Part shown: piece after piece, positions 14,590 to 22,347 of the stretch
Position numbering within the stretch: the stretch's first letter is position 1
How the letters are laid out: each line of letters begins with the position of its first letter
Assembly: GCA_910588875.1 (NCBI GenBank)
Contig: CAJURT010000043.1
Coordinates: forward strand, 1-28,689
Length of the DNA stretch: 28,689 nucleotides
Direction: 5' to 3'
Source of the DNA: an uncultured Lachnospiraceae bacterium
Lineage (GTDB): Bacteria; Bacillota; Clostridia; Lachnospirales; Lachnospiraceae
Made by a program: the position numbers and the translations under genes
The notes under the pieces: generated by a model
The model's input: the letters and a program-made list of their open reading frames with translations, nothing else
Database searches by the model: none
Told to the model about the DNA's origin: nothing

Positions 14590-15816
14590 ATGAATATTGT
14601 TGAAGTATTGACAAACACAATACAAAGCTCCGGATTTGCCGCCATCACCGCCAGACAGGCGATCATGCTGATTGTGTCTTTTGTACTGCTTTACATGGCG
14701 ATTGTGAAAAAGTTTGAGCCGCTTTTGCTGCTTCCCATCTCCTTTGGGATGATGTTGGCCAATCTGCCTTTGGCAGGGCTTATGTATGATGCCCAGGAAG
14801 CTGCCCATGCCGGCTTAAGCGCAGCAGTGGCAAGCGGCTCCCAGGGGGAGATCCAGACAGCCCTCACGGAACTTGCCAGCACCCACTGGTATGATTCCGG
14901 TGTGCTGAGGATCATATATATGGGCGTGAAAAGTTCTATTTTCCCCTGCCTGATTTTCATGGCAGTAGGGGCGATGACAGATTTTGGCCCCCTGCTTGCC
15001 AACCCCATCAGCCTGCTGTTAGGGGCAGCGGCACAGTTTGGTATCTATGTGGCATTTATGATTGCTATCGGTATTGGGATCTTCTCCCCGGAGCAGGCGG
15101 CTTCCATAGCCATCATCGGCGGGGCGGACGGCCCAACGGCAATCTTTCTGACCAGTAAGCTGGCGCCGGAACTGTTAGGCCCCATTGCTGTTGCCGCCTA
15201 TTCCTACATGGCCCTGATTCCTTTAATCCAGCCGCCGATTATGCGCCTTTTGACCACGGAGAAGGAACGCAAGGTAAAGATGAGCCAGCTGCGCCAGGTA
15301 TCCAAATCGGAAAAGATCGTGTTCCCCATTGCCTGTACCGTGTTCTGCGTACTGATGCTGCCCTCTGTGGCGCCCCTGATTGGTATGCTGATGTTAGGGA
15401 ACCTGTTCCGTGAGAGCGGGGTTACGGAGCGTCTGAGCGATACGGCCCAGAATGCACTGAGCAATATTGTTACCATCATGATCGGGACTACCGTTGGCGC
15501 TACTGCTAACGGGGAGCAGTTTCTGCAGGTGCAGACCCTGGCGATTGTGGGCCTTGGCCTTACTGCCTTTGCTTTCTCCACGGCCGGCGGCGTGCTGTTA
15601 GGGAAGCTTATGTATCTGATCACCGGCGGGAAGATCAATCCGCTGATCGGTTCCGCAGGCGTGTCTGCCGTGCCGATGGCAGCCCGCGTATCCCAGGTGG
15701 AGGGAAGGAAAGCCAACCCCACCAACTTCCTGTTGATGCATGCCATGGGCCCGAACGTGGCCGGAGTTATTGGTTCTGCCGTAGCAGCAGGGTTTCTGCT
15801 GATGTTGTTCCAGTAG
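14590..15816 (+). CDS. madB: Sodium-translocating carboxybiotin decarboxylase, beta subunit
   Basis: An integral membrane protein of 408 residues of the OadB/GcdB/MadB family. It decarboxylates carboxybiotin and couples this to sodium export. The family motif GGADGPTAIFL with its essential Asp is present, as is the C-terminal GSAGVSAVPMAARVSQ with the conserved Ser-x-x-Pro-x-x-Ala-Arg region and HAMGPNVAGVIGSAVAAG. About nine to eleven membrane segments are visible. GAAGGAGGAG precedes the ATG. The biotin carrier is 29 bases upstream and MadA 13 bases downstream, so it is in the middle of one transcript. The free energy of malonate decarboxylation would be stored as a sodium gradient. Confidence 0.94.
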   Translation: MNIVEVLTNTIQSSGFAAITARQAIMLIVSFVLLYMAIVKKFEPLLLLPISFGMMLANLPLAGLMYDAQEAAHAGLSAAVASGSQGEIQTALTELASTHWYDSGVLRIIYMGVKSSIFPCLIFMAVGAMTDFGPLLANPISLLLGAAAQFGIYVAFMIAIGIGIFSPEQAASIAIIGGADGPTAIFLTSKLAPELLGPIAVAAYSYMALIPLIQPPIMRLLTTEKERKVKMSQLRQVSKSEKIVFPIACTVFCVLMLPSVAPLIGMLMLGNLFRESGVTERLSDTAQNALSNIVTIMIGTTVGATANGEQFLQVQTLAIVGLGLTAFAFSTAGGVLLGKLMYLITGGKINPLIGSAGVSAVPMAARVSQVEGRKANPTNFLLMHAMGPNVAGVIGSAVAAGFLLMLFQ

Positions 15817-15829
15817 GAGGAGGAAACTG

Positions 15830-17497
15830 ATGGAAGGAAACAGAAAAAGATGGGATTCGCTGAAACGTGACCGGATAGAGCGGATCCGGGAAGCGATTCC
15901 CCTGGTGAAAATGGGAAAGATTGTGGAGGCCTCCAATGCGGTGAAATTGCTGGAGACCGTGATCAAGCCTTACGATAAGGTGACGATTGAGGGGGACAAC
16001 CAGAAGCAGGCAGATTTCCTGGCAGAATGCCTGTGCAAGGTGGATAAAGAGCAGGTTCATCATCTACATATGATCCAGTCGGCCATCTCCCTGCCGAGTC
16101 ATCTGGATGTATTTGAGAAAAAGATTGCCAGCAGGGTGGATTTCTCTTATGCAGGTTCCCAGGCCAACCGCCTTGCCCAGTTTGTGAAGGAAGGTAAGAT
16201 TGAGATTGGCGCCATCCATACCTACCTGGAACTGTTTGGCCGTTATTTCATCGACCTGACTCCCCGGGTAGCCCTGACCGTGGCCGTTTCCGCAGACAGG
16301 GAAGGCAACCTTTATACCGGGTTTAACACAGAGGACACCCCGGTGGTGATCGAGGCCACCAAGTTCAAGCAGGGGATTGTCATCGCCCAGGTCAATGAGA
16401 TCGTGGATAAGGTTCCCCGGGTGGATATCCCCGGGGACTGGGTGGATTTCGTGATCCAGGCCCCTCAGCCCTTCTATGTGGAGCCGCTGTTTACCAGGGA
16501 TCCGGCCAACATCACCGATTCCCAGGTGCTGCGTGCCATGATGGTAATCAAAGGCATCTATGCGGAGTACGGGATCCAGAGCCTGAACCATGGTGTTGGG
16601 TTTGACACGGCGGCCATTGAACTTTTGCTTCCCACCTATGGGGAGGAGTTGGGGCTGAAGGGGAAGATTTGCAAATATTTTTCATTGAATCCCCACCCCA
16701 CCTTGATTCCTGCCATTGAGAGCGGATGGGTGGAATCCATCCACAGCTTCGGCGGGGAGTCGGGAATGGCGGATTATGTGGCTGCCCGTTCCGATGTGTT
16801 CTTTGTAGGGCCGGATGATACGCTCCGCTCCAACCGTACCTATTGCCAGGCTGCCGGCCATTACGGAATCGATCTGTTTATCGGAGGCACCCTGCAGATC
16901 GACAAGTACGGAAACAGCAGCACGGCAACGGCTTCCCGCATCGCAGGTTTTGGCGGTGCGCCCAACATGGGCTGTGACCCCAAGGGAAGGCGTCATTCCT
17001 CCGGAGCGTGGCTGAAATGTGGCCAGGAGGATGGGATCCAGCGTTCCCTGATCGGTGACCTTCCCAGAGGCAGGAGGCTGGTGGTGCAGCTTCAGGAAAC
17101 CTTCAGGGAAAAGATGGCTCCAGGCTTTGTGGATAAGCTGGATGCCTGGAAACTGGCGGAGGCGGCCGGCCTTGCTATCCCGCCGGTAATGATTTATGGG
17201 GATGACCTGACCCATATCGTCACTGAGGAAGGCATTGCCTACCTTCATAAATGTAGTTCCCTGGAAGAACGCATGGCAGCGATCCGTGCTGTGGCAGGCT
17301 TTACCGAGGTGGGCCTGGAAGAGAAACCGGAAGAGACAAGGGAACTTCGGAAAAAGGGAATTGTAAAGACGCCAGAGGATTTGGGGATCGATATATCCCG
17401 CGCAAACCGCAGCCTGCTGGCAGCGAAAAATGTCCGTGACCTGGTAGAGTGGTCTGGCGGGCTATATCATCCGCCGGCAAAATTCCGCAGTTGGTAA
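15830..17497 (+). CDS. madA: Malonate decarboxylase alpha subunit (acetyl-ACP:malonate ACP transferase)
   Basis: A CoA-transferase-family enzyme of 555 residues, the normal length for MdcA/MadA. It exchanges acetate for malonate on the acyl carrier protein, giving malonyl-ACP and free acetate. It begins with the typical MEGNRKRWDSLKRDRIERI and has IEGDNQKQADFLAECL, SLPSHLDVFE, FGGESGMADYVAARSDVFFVG, and a C-terminal PPVMIYGDDLTHIVTEEGIAYL. AGGAGGAGG precedes the ATG. The next gene encodes the acyl carrier protein on which it acts. Citrate lyase alpha and acetyl-CoA hydrolases are relatives, but the overall pattern and neighbours are those of malonate decarboxylase. Confidence 0.94.
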   Translation: MEGNRKRWDSLKRDRIERIREAIPLVKMGKIVEASNAVKLLETVIKPYDKVTIEGDNQKQADFLAECLCKVDKEQVHHLHMIQSAISLPSHLDVFEKKIASRVDFSYAGSQANRLAQFVKEGKIEIGAIHTYLELFGRYFIDLTPRVALTVAVSADREGNLYTGFNTEDTPVVIEATKFKQGIVIAQVNEIVDKVPRVDIPGDWVDFVIQAPQPFYVEPLFTRDPANITDSQVLRAMMVIKGIYAEYGIQSLNHGVGFDTAAIELLLPTYGEELGLKGKICKYFSLNPHPTLIPAIESGWVESIHSFGGESGMADYVAARSDVFFVGPDDTLRSNRTYCQAAGHYGIDLFIGGTLQIDKYGNSSTATASRIAGFGGAPNMGCDPKGRRHSSGAWLKCGQEDGIQRSLIGDLPRGRRLVVQLQETFREKMAPGFVDKLDAWKLAEAAGLAIPPVMIYGDDLTHIVTEEGIAYLHKCSSLEERMAAIRAVAGFTEVGLEEKPEETRELRKKGIVKTPEDLGIDISRANRSLLAAKNVRDLVEWSGGLYHPPAKFRSW

Positions 17498-17683
17498 ACA
17501 GACTATCCTAAAAGAAGGATATGCCGGACATAACCGGGGCAAAACGTCATGAGGAAAACTTTATGGCGTTCCCCTTTGTTTTACAGGGCAGGTGAGTACA
17601 AGAAAAGTCATAAACAGCCTAGGCATATTCTCATAAGAACAGCAGATAATAAAGATGCAGAAAATCGGGAGAGGAGAAAAACC

Positions 17684-18013
17684 ATGGCATTACAGGAATT
17701 GAATTTCTCATTTAAGCCGGAAAAAAATTATACATCCTTTGCCCCGGAATGGTTCCACAGCGGGGTGGTTGGTTCCGGTGATATGGAAGTTTTGATGGAA
17801 CACAAGAAGCAGGACGGAAGAGTGACGGTAAAGGTGGTGACGCCGGTAACCGGCTTTGACCAGGTGTGGGAAAAAGTGCTGGCAAAGTTTGTGGCAGAGA
17901 CAAAGATTGGAAATCTCCATATGGAGATCAACGATAATAATGCGACGCCGTTTATTGTCCATATGCGGTTAAAGCAGGCATTATTTGAGGCGAAAGGAGA
18001 CGTGGAATCGTGA
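17684..18013 (+). CDS. madE: Malonate decarboxylase acyl carrier protein (delta subunit)
   Basis: A small acyl carrier protein of 109 residues of the MdcC/MadE family. It carries a 2'-(5''-phosphoribosyl)-3'-dephospho-CoA group on a serine, and the thiol of that group holds acetyl or malonyl. The attachment site is Ser31 in VVGSGDMEVL, matching the family. The C-terminus TPFIVHMRLKQALFEA is also typical. The ATG at 17684 was chosen for GAGAGGAG upstream and because the family begins close to this point; a longer frame from 17549 has no good ribosome binding site. The stop overlaps the GTG start of the next gene by four bases. Confidence 0.94.
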   Translation: MALQELNFSFKPEKNYTSFAPEWFHSGVVGSGDMEVLMEHKKQDGRVTVKVVTPVTGFDQVWEKVLAKFVAETKIGNLHMEINDNNATPFIVHMRLKQALFEAKGDVES

Positions 18014-18969
18014 GAAAATGGGAGGAGATGCAGGAAAGAAGCTTTTATGAGTCCACGGCCAGAGAGCGAGCAGTAAACCTGGTGGATAAGGGCACCTTCA
18101 CGGAACTTTTGGCTCCTATTGATAAGATGACCAGCCCCCATCTGCCGATTTTAGGAGAGGCGGTTTCTTTTGATGACGGTGTTGTGACCGGCGTGGGGAA
18201 GATCGGAAGCCGGCCGGTGTTCGTGATCTCCCAGGAGGGACGCTTTATCGGCGGGGCCGTAGGGGAGGTTCATGGTGCCAAGATGGTGGCGGCATTCCGC
18301 CTTGCCCAGCAGAGTTATGAAAAAATCAAGGAGAAACACCCCAATGACTATGAGAACCGCGTGCCTGCAGTGGTGATCTCCTTTGAGACCGGGGGTGTGC
18401 GGCTCCATGAGGCCAATGCAGGGCTCTTGGCCCATGCGGAGGTTATGGAACAGATCCAGCATTGCCGCGGCAAGATTCCGGTAATCGGCCTGGTGGGCAG
18501 CAAGGTGGGCTGCTTCGGAGGCATGGGCTTTGTGGTGGTAGCCACGGATATGGTGATTATGAGTGACCGGGGAAGGATCGGGTTAACCGGCCCGGAGGTC
18601 ATTGAGGAAGCCATGGGCAAGAAAGAATTTGATGCGTCAGATAAAAGCCTGATCTACCGGATCACCGGAGGAAAGCATAAATATATTATGCGGGATGCGG
18701 CTTATCTGGTGCAGGATAGCATCGGCGCCTTCCACAAGCAGGTGGCGGAAGCACTGAAAATGTCTTATGACGAGGTTCAGGGCCATCGCTGCATCGGCAG
18801 CCTGAAGCTGGTGGAAGAACAGCTGGAATTGGTGAAGATAGCTGCGGAGAATAATTTTAAGGATGCAACGGATGTGTGGTCCTATTTCGGAAACAAAAAG
18901 AGCGACCAGATCCAGGATCAGTTCTACGATGAGTTTATCCGCGAAGCAAAAAGAAGGCCAAGGAGGTAA
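18010..18969 (+). CDS. madC: Malonate decarboxylase beta subunit (carboxyltransferase half)
   Basis: A crotonase-fold carboxyltransferase subunit of 319 residues of the MdcD/MadC family. With the next gene product it binds malonyl-ACP. In biotin-free systems the pair decarboxylates directly; in the Malonomonas type it moves the carboxyl group to biotin, which fits the biotin carrier here. Visible are the start SFYESTARERAVNLVD, the oxyanion-hole region GRFIGGAVGEVHGAKMV, SFETGGVRLHEANAGL and GSKVGCFGGMGFV. It starts with GTG inside the ACP stop (GTGA overlap), with AAGGAGA at a good distance upstream, so translation is coupled. Confidence 0.93.
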   Translation: MRKWEEMQERSFYESTARERAVNLVDKGTFTELLAPIDKMTSPHLPILGEAVSFDDGVVTGVGKIGSRPVFVISQEGRFIGGAVGEVHGAKMVAAFRLAQQSYEKIKEKHPNDYENRVPAVVISFETGGVRLHEANAGLLAHAEVMEQIQHCRGKIPVIGLVGSKVGCFGGMGFVVVATDMVIMSDRGRIGLTGPEVIEEAMGKKEFDASDKSLIYRITGGKHKYIMRDAAYLVQDSIGAFHKQVAEALKMSYDEVQGHRCIGSLKLVEEQLELVKIAAENNFKDATDVWSYFGNKKSDQIQDQFYDEFIREAKRRPRR

Positions 18970-18974
18970 AGAAT

Positions 18975-19850
18975 ATGGGGATGACAATGCTGGGAAAAGG
19001 CAGAAAAGCCATTTCCATGATTTTAGACGAAGGGTCCTTTGTGGAGGGGAAGATCGACGAGTATACATTGCCGGATATCGGTCCGGGGGCAGTGATCGGT
19101 ACCGGTTCTTTAAAAGGCCGAAAGGTAGCAGTGATTGCCAATGATGCCATGGTAAGGAACCCCCGGTTCCCGGTTGTGTATTCCGGGGTCATCGGTATGG
19201 AGGAGGCCTATAAGATGGCAACCACCGTATACAAGATGATTGAACTGGATAAGGATAAGCCCCAGGGGGAGAAGCGTCCTCTGGTTCTGATTGTGGACAC
19301 CCCCGGCAACGGCCCGGGCAAGGTGGAGGAACTTTTTGGCATGAACAAGGCCACCGGCGCTTATCAGCTGTCCCTGGCGGAGGCCAGGCAGCACGGGCAT
19401 CCGATTGTTGCCATGATTATCGGGAGAGCCATCAGCGGGGCATTTTTGTGCCACGGGCTGCAGGCCGACCACATCCTGTCCCTGTCCGAGGAATTCCAGA
19501 CCATGATCCATGTTATGCCTTTGGCAGGAATTTCCCGCATCACCAAGAGGGACATTGAATCCCTGACCGAACTGTCCAAGACCAACCCGGTGTTTGCTTC
19601 GGGAGCCGGATTCTTTTATAAGCTGGGCGGTCTGGAGGAACTGGTACATAACGTGGATGATATGAAGGACACTATTGACCGCCATATCACAGAGATCTAC
19701 AAGTGCAACGCGGAGGGCAATTCGGAGAAATGCGGCCCATGGGGGCGGGGCATTTTAGGGAAAGAAAGGGGCGGGAGAGAGACCCGCGATAAGGTTATCC
19801 ACATGATGTATGACGAGTTTGCCAGGGTGGAGGCTCAGTATATCGGATAG
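18975..19850 (+). CDS. madD: Malonate decarboxylase gamma subunit (carboxyltransferase half)
   Basis: The partner subunit of 291 residues (MdcE/MadD family). Diagnostic stretches are GRKVAVIANDAMVRNPRFP, LVDTP-like VLIVDTPGNGPGKVEE, NKATGAYQLSLAEAR, IIGRAISGAFLCHGLQADHI and the C-terminal RVEAQYIG. It lies five bases after its partner with AAGGAGG just upstream, so the pair is made together. It is a little longer than the usual size because of a Gly/Lys/Arg-rich stretch near KCGPWGRGILGKERGGRE. Confidence 0.93.
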   Translation: MGMTMLGKGRKAISMILDEGSFVEGKIDEYTLPDIGPGAVIGTGSLKGRKVAVIANDAMVRNPRFPVVYSGVIGMEEAYKMATTVYKMIELDKDKPQGEKRPLVLIVDTPGNGPGKVEELFGMNKATGAYQLSLAEARQHGHPIVAMIIGRAISGAFLCHGLQADHILSLSEEFQTMIHVMPLAGISRITKRDIESLTELSKTNPVFASGAGFFYKLGGLEELVHNVDDMKDTIDRHITEIYKCNAEGNSEKCGPWGRGILGKERGGRETRDKVIHMMYDEFARVEAQYIG

Positions 19851-19913
19851 CGGGGCTGCCAGTGCTTGGAACCATGATTGCCTGACGCCAGAGATAACAG
19901 GAAGGAGAAGCGC

Positions 19914-20984
19914 ATGGATAAGGTCAGTGAACTGAGGACATTTGTGGAAGAGTTTGGGACAGCCCCAACTCTGGAAGAGATGGAGCGGCGGAGCCTGAAG
20001 GCAAAGGGGATCGACGGCCCCACAGGGGCCCATGTGATTGAAGAAATCCACACGCCTTTTAACTTTGCGTATATTACCACTACCACAGGAACCATGGCGT
20101 TTCAGAACCTGGTTGGGGTCACTCACAATGAGATAGGAGGCAGGATTGAGGCTGCCAGGGAAATGTTTTCCCTGGCAGGCATTCAGAAAGGGTGCCGGAT
20201 GCTGATCAGTTATCCTCCCCTGGTCAGTGTGTTTTCCAAGGCAGCCCTAAATGACCTGGAGGTAAAAACGGAGTTCCTCTACCGTTCGGAGCGGGATGCG
20301 TTTATCCTGGCAATGTGTGAAAAACAGCCTCAGGTTGTGGCAGGGGAATCCTCCTTTATGAAAAAGGCCATAGAGGATGCCAGGGGAATGGGCGTGCTGG
20401 GGAATTTCCCCAGGGGCTGCGTGTTTTTGGCAGCCGGGACGCCCCTGGATATGGATCTTCTGGAAGCAGTGAAGGCAGTGGAGGGGAAAGTCCATGACCT
20501 TTACGGCTGCCAGGAGTTTGGGTTTCTGGCTCTGGACGGGGTGCCTCTCAGGAAGGATCTGACCCTGATCCCCCGTGAGGAGGAATATCAGGACTTGTTT
20601 GTGGGCGGGCTTTCCACCGGAGACTGTTTTGCTATTTCCGAGAAGGGGCATGTGTGTAATCCGGAGGGCAAAATCCTTACTTATTCCAGAAAACGCCATA
20701 ATACAGAGTGTGAGACCATATTGAAGAAAACAACTGCCAATGGCCTTCCCACAGCCAGGTGCCTTGCCAGGACAATCCTCCGGCTAAAGGCCAAGTTTAT
20801 CTCCCTGGATAAAGACCTGGAGTTTGGGGCAGAGGCAACCCAGCTTCTGATCCGCAACCAGAGTGGAGAGGAATGGGTGGTGGAGGGGCCGGTGAAGACC
20901 CAGCTGTTTGATGAACTGATGCAGGCACAGATCGATTATCAGTCCAGGGGGAAGGCGGATCCTGTTTGGCTGAAGGAGAGGTAA
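19914..20984 (+). CDS. madH: ANL-superfamily ligase, probable acetate:ACP ligase (MadH-like)
   Basis: An adenylate-forming enzyme of 356 residues, likely the ligase that first loads acetate onto the thiol of the acyl carrier protein using ATP. The superfamily signature motifs are recognisable though atypical: a phosphate-binding YITTTTGTMAFQN, a pocket segment FLAAGTPLDMDLLEAV followed by DLYGCQEFGFLALDG (the YGxxE motif), and LSTGDCF (the TGD motif). It is shorter than phenylacetate-CoA ligases. GAAGGAGAAGCGC precedes the ATG at 19914. The Malonomonas cluster has a MadH at the equivalent place after MadD; function here rests on that position plus the ANL motifs. Confidence 0.75.
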   Translation: MDKVSELRTFVEEFGTAPTLEEMERRSLKAKGIDGPTGAHVIEEIHTPFNFAYITTTTGTMAFQNLVGVTHNEIGGRIEAAREMFSLAGIQKGCRMLISYPPLVSVFSKAALNDLEVKTEFLYRSERDAFILAMCEKQPQVVAGESSFMKKAIEDARGMGVLGNFPRGCVFLAAGTPLDMDLLEAVKAVEGKVHDLYGCQEFGFLALDGVPLRKDLTLIPREEEYQDLFVGGLSTGDCFAISEKGHVCNPEGKILTYSRKRHNTECETILKKTTANGLPTARCLARTILRLKAKFISLDKDLEFGAEATQLLIRNQSGEEWVVEGPVKTQLFDELMQAQIDYQSRGKADPVWLKER

Positions 20985-21002
20985 GTGATTTTTCTCTCGT
21001 GT

Positions 21003-21020
21003 TTGTTAAAAAAATAACGA
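21003..21020 (+). promoter_or_regulatory. Second Rex-like operator, before mdcG
   Basis: TTGTTAAAAAAATAACGA, identical over 16 bases to the site at 13508 and preceded by a similar T-run and CTCTCG stretch. It lies between madH and mdcG, 17 bases before the mdcG start, so bound Rex could block a read-through or internal transcript. Confidence 0.45.
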
Positions 21021-21036
21021 ATAGAAGGAGGGAGAT

Positions 21037-21738
21037 ATGGAAAAGGGGAGGGAGGGGGAAGGCAGTAATACCTGGAACCGCCATACACTGATCTGGATCA
21101 CGCCTGAGGGCAGGCAATATGCTGCCGCGCATATCGTTCCCTGGCAGTGGGAAGAGGAGGATCCTGAGGATATGGCCTGGAAACGCCTCCTGGTACAGGA
21201 TGAAAAGGTGCCTGGCATCATCTGCCGCCAGCCCGGCCAGAGTGAGGGCTTTTGGCTGGCTGGGTTTTCCCACTGGGAATACCGGAACGGGAACAGGCTG
21301 CGGATGCAGGCCTATGTGCCGGAGGAAATGGTGTGGAAGAGTTGTTCGCCCTTTGAATTGTGTGCGGAGGGGGAAAGGGACCGGCTGTGTGGGAAGTATC
21401 CGGAATTGGAGCCGGTTTTTGAGGCTGCCGGAGATTTCGGCGTGGAACTGGGGCTTTATGGTTCTACCGCCCTGGAGTGGGTGACAAAGTGCCCCTACCG
21501 GAACCAGGGTTCAGATTTTGACCTTTATATCCGGGCAGGGAAGGCCGGGAACCTGGAGGGCTTTGGCCGGGAACTGCAGAGGCTGGAGAAACGCCAGGGG
21601 ATACGGTTTGACGTTGAGGTGGAGATACAGGGCTTTGGTGTGAAACTCAGGGAATTTCTGGAAAGAAGAAAGACAATTCTCGGAAAGGGCCTGTATGAGG
21701 TAAAGCTGCTGGAGACAAAAAACATGACAGAAACCTGA
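21037..21738 (+). CDS. mdcG: Phosphoribosyl-dephospho-CoA transferase (holo-ACP synthase)
   Basis: A nucleotidyltransferase of 233 residues of the MdcG family. It transfers the phosphoribosyl-dephospho-CoA group from its triphosphate precursor to the serine of the acyl carrier protein. The nucleotidyltransferase motif GLYGSTALEWVTKCPYRNQG followed by SDFDLYI (Gly-Ser then Asp-x-Asp) is clear, and FDVEVEIQGFGVKLREF supplies the third acidic strand. The N-terminal NRHTLIWITPEG and the IVPWQW segment are typical. GAAGGAGGGAGAT precedes the ATG. The synthase that makes its substrate (MdcB/CitG family) is not in the window. Confidence 0.88.
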   Translation: MEKGREGEGSNTWNRHTLIWITPEGRQYAAAHIVPWQWEEEDPEDMAWKRLLVQDEKVPGIICRQPGQSEGFWLAGFSHWEYRNGNRLRMQAYVPEEMVWKSCSPFELCAEGERDRLCGKYPELEPVFEAAGDFGVELGLYGSTALEWVTKCPYRNQGSDFDLYIRAGKAGNLEGFGRELQRLEKRQGIRFDVEVEIQGFGVKLREFLERRKTILGKGLYEVKLLETKNMTET

Positions 21739-21951
21739 GGTTTTGGAGAAGCAAAAGAGTGAGGCTTTGTCCGCTTTTATATCAGCAGCAACAATTTAAT
21801 TTGGCTGCTGCTTGCATGGGGACTGGCCACAGGCACGATGGGCTGCGGCAGGAACAGGGAGGCAGCAGCCGTGTGTTTTCTTGTAGGAATAGTGAGAAGG
21901 GTTTGAAGTGCAGCACAAGATGATATATGTGACGAGATAAGGAGGCTTAGC

Positions 21952-22332
21952 ATGGAGATTTTTGGATTGGGGATTATTGGGGCATGTATGTTTATCGGCT
22001 CCTTTATCGGGCGCCTTTTGGGGGCAGCCCTGGGGCTGGACAGCGACGTGGGCGGAGTGGGCTTTGCCATGGTTCTGATTGTGGCTCTTTGTGCTTACCT
22101 GGAGAAGACAGGAAAGGGATTGAACAAAAAGACAGAGGCTGGTATCCAGTTTTTAAGTGCCCTTTATATTCCGGTGGTAGTAGCCATGTCCATGAATCAG
22201 AATGTGTATTCTGCAGTTACGGAGGGGGTTATCCCGATTGTGGCAGGCGTGGTGGCTACAGTGGGTTCGCTGCTGCTGATCCCGCTGTTATCTAAGCTGG
22301 CAAAGGATACAGATCAAAAACAGAACGCATAA
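21952..22332 (+). CDS. madL: Malonate transporter subunit MadL
   Basis: A small membrane protein of 126 residues with about four hydrophobic segments, starting MEIFGLGIIGACMFIGSFIGRLLG. It matches MadL, the smaller of two proteins that together take up malonate with sodium in Malonomonas and related clusters. GATAAGGAGG precedes the ATG. It lies 15 bases before its partner MadM. The 213 bases upstream contain alternative GCTGCTG/CAGCAGC stems but no gene. Confidence 0.93.
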   Translation: MEIFGLGIIGACMFIGSFIGRLLGAALGLDSDVGGVGFAMVLIVALCAYLEKTGKGLNKKTEAGIQFLSALYIPVVVAMSMNQNVYSAVTEGVIPIVAGVVATVGSLLLIPLLSKLAKDTDQKQNA

Positions 22333-22347
22333 CGGGGGGAGAACATC

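Noticed and set aside
13601..15816. Oxaloacetate, methylmalonyl-CoA or glutaconyl-CoA decarboxylase pump
   Set aside because: The three pump subunits alone would fit, but no matching carboxyltransferase is present; the following genes are malonate-specific (MdcA, MdcC, MdcD, MdcE, MdcG, MadL, MadM).
15830..17497. Citrate lyase alpha subunit or acetyl-CoA hydrolase
   Set aside because: Related fold, but the next genes encode the malonate ACP with VVGSGDMEVL and the MdcD/MdcE pair, and no citrate lyase beta or gamma is present.
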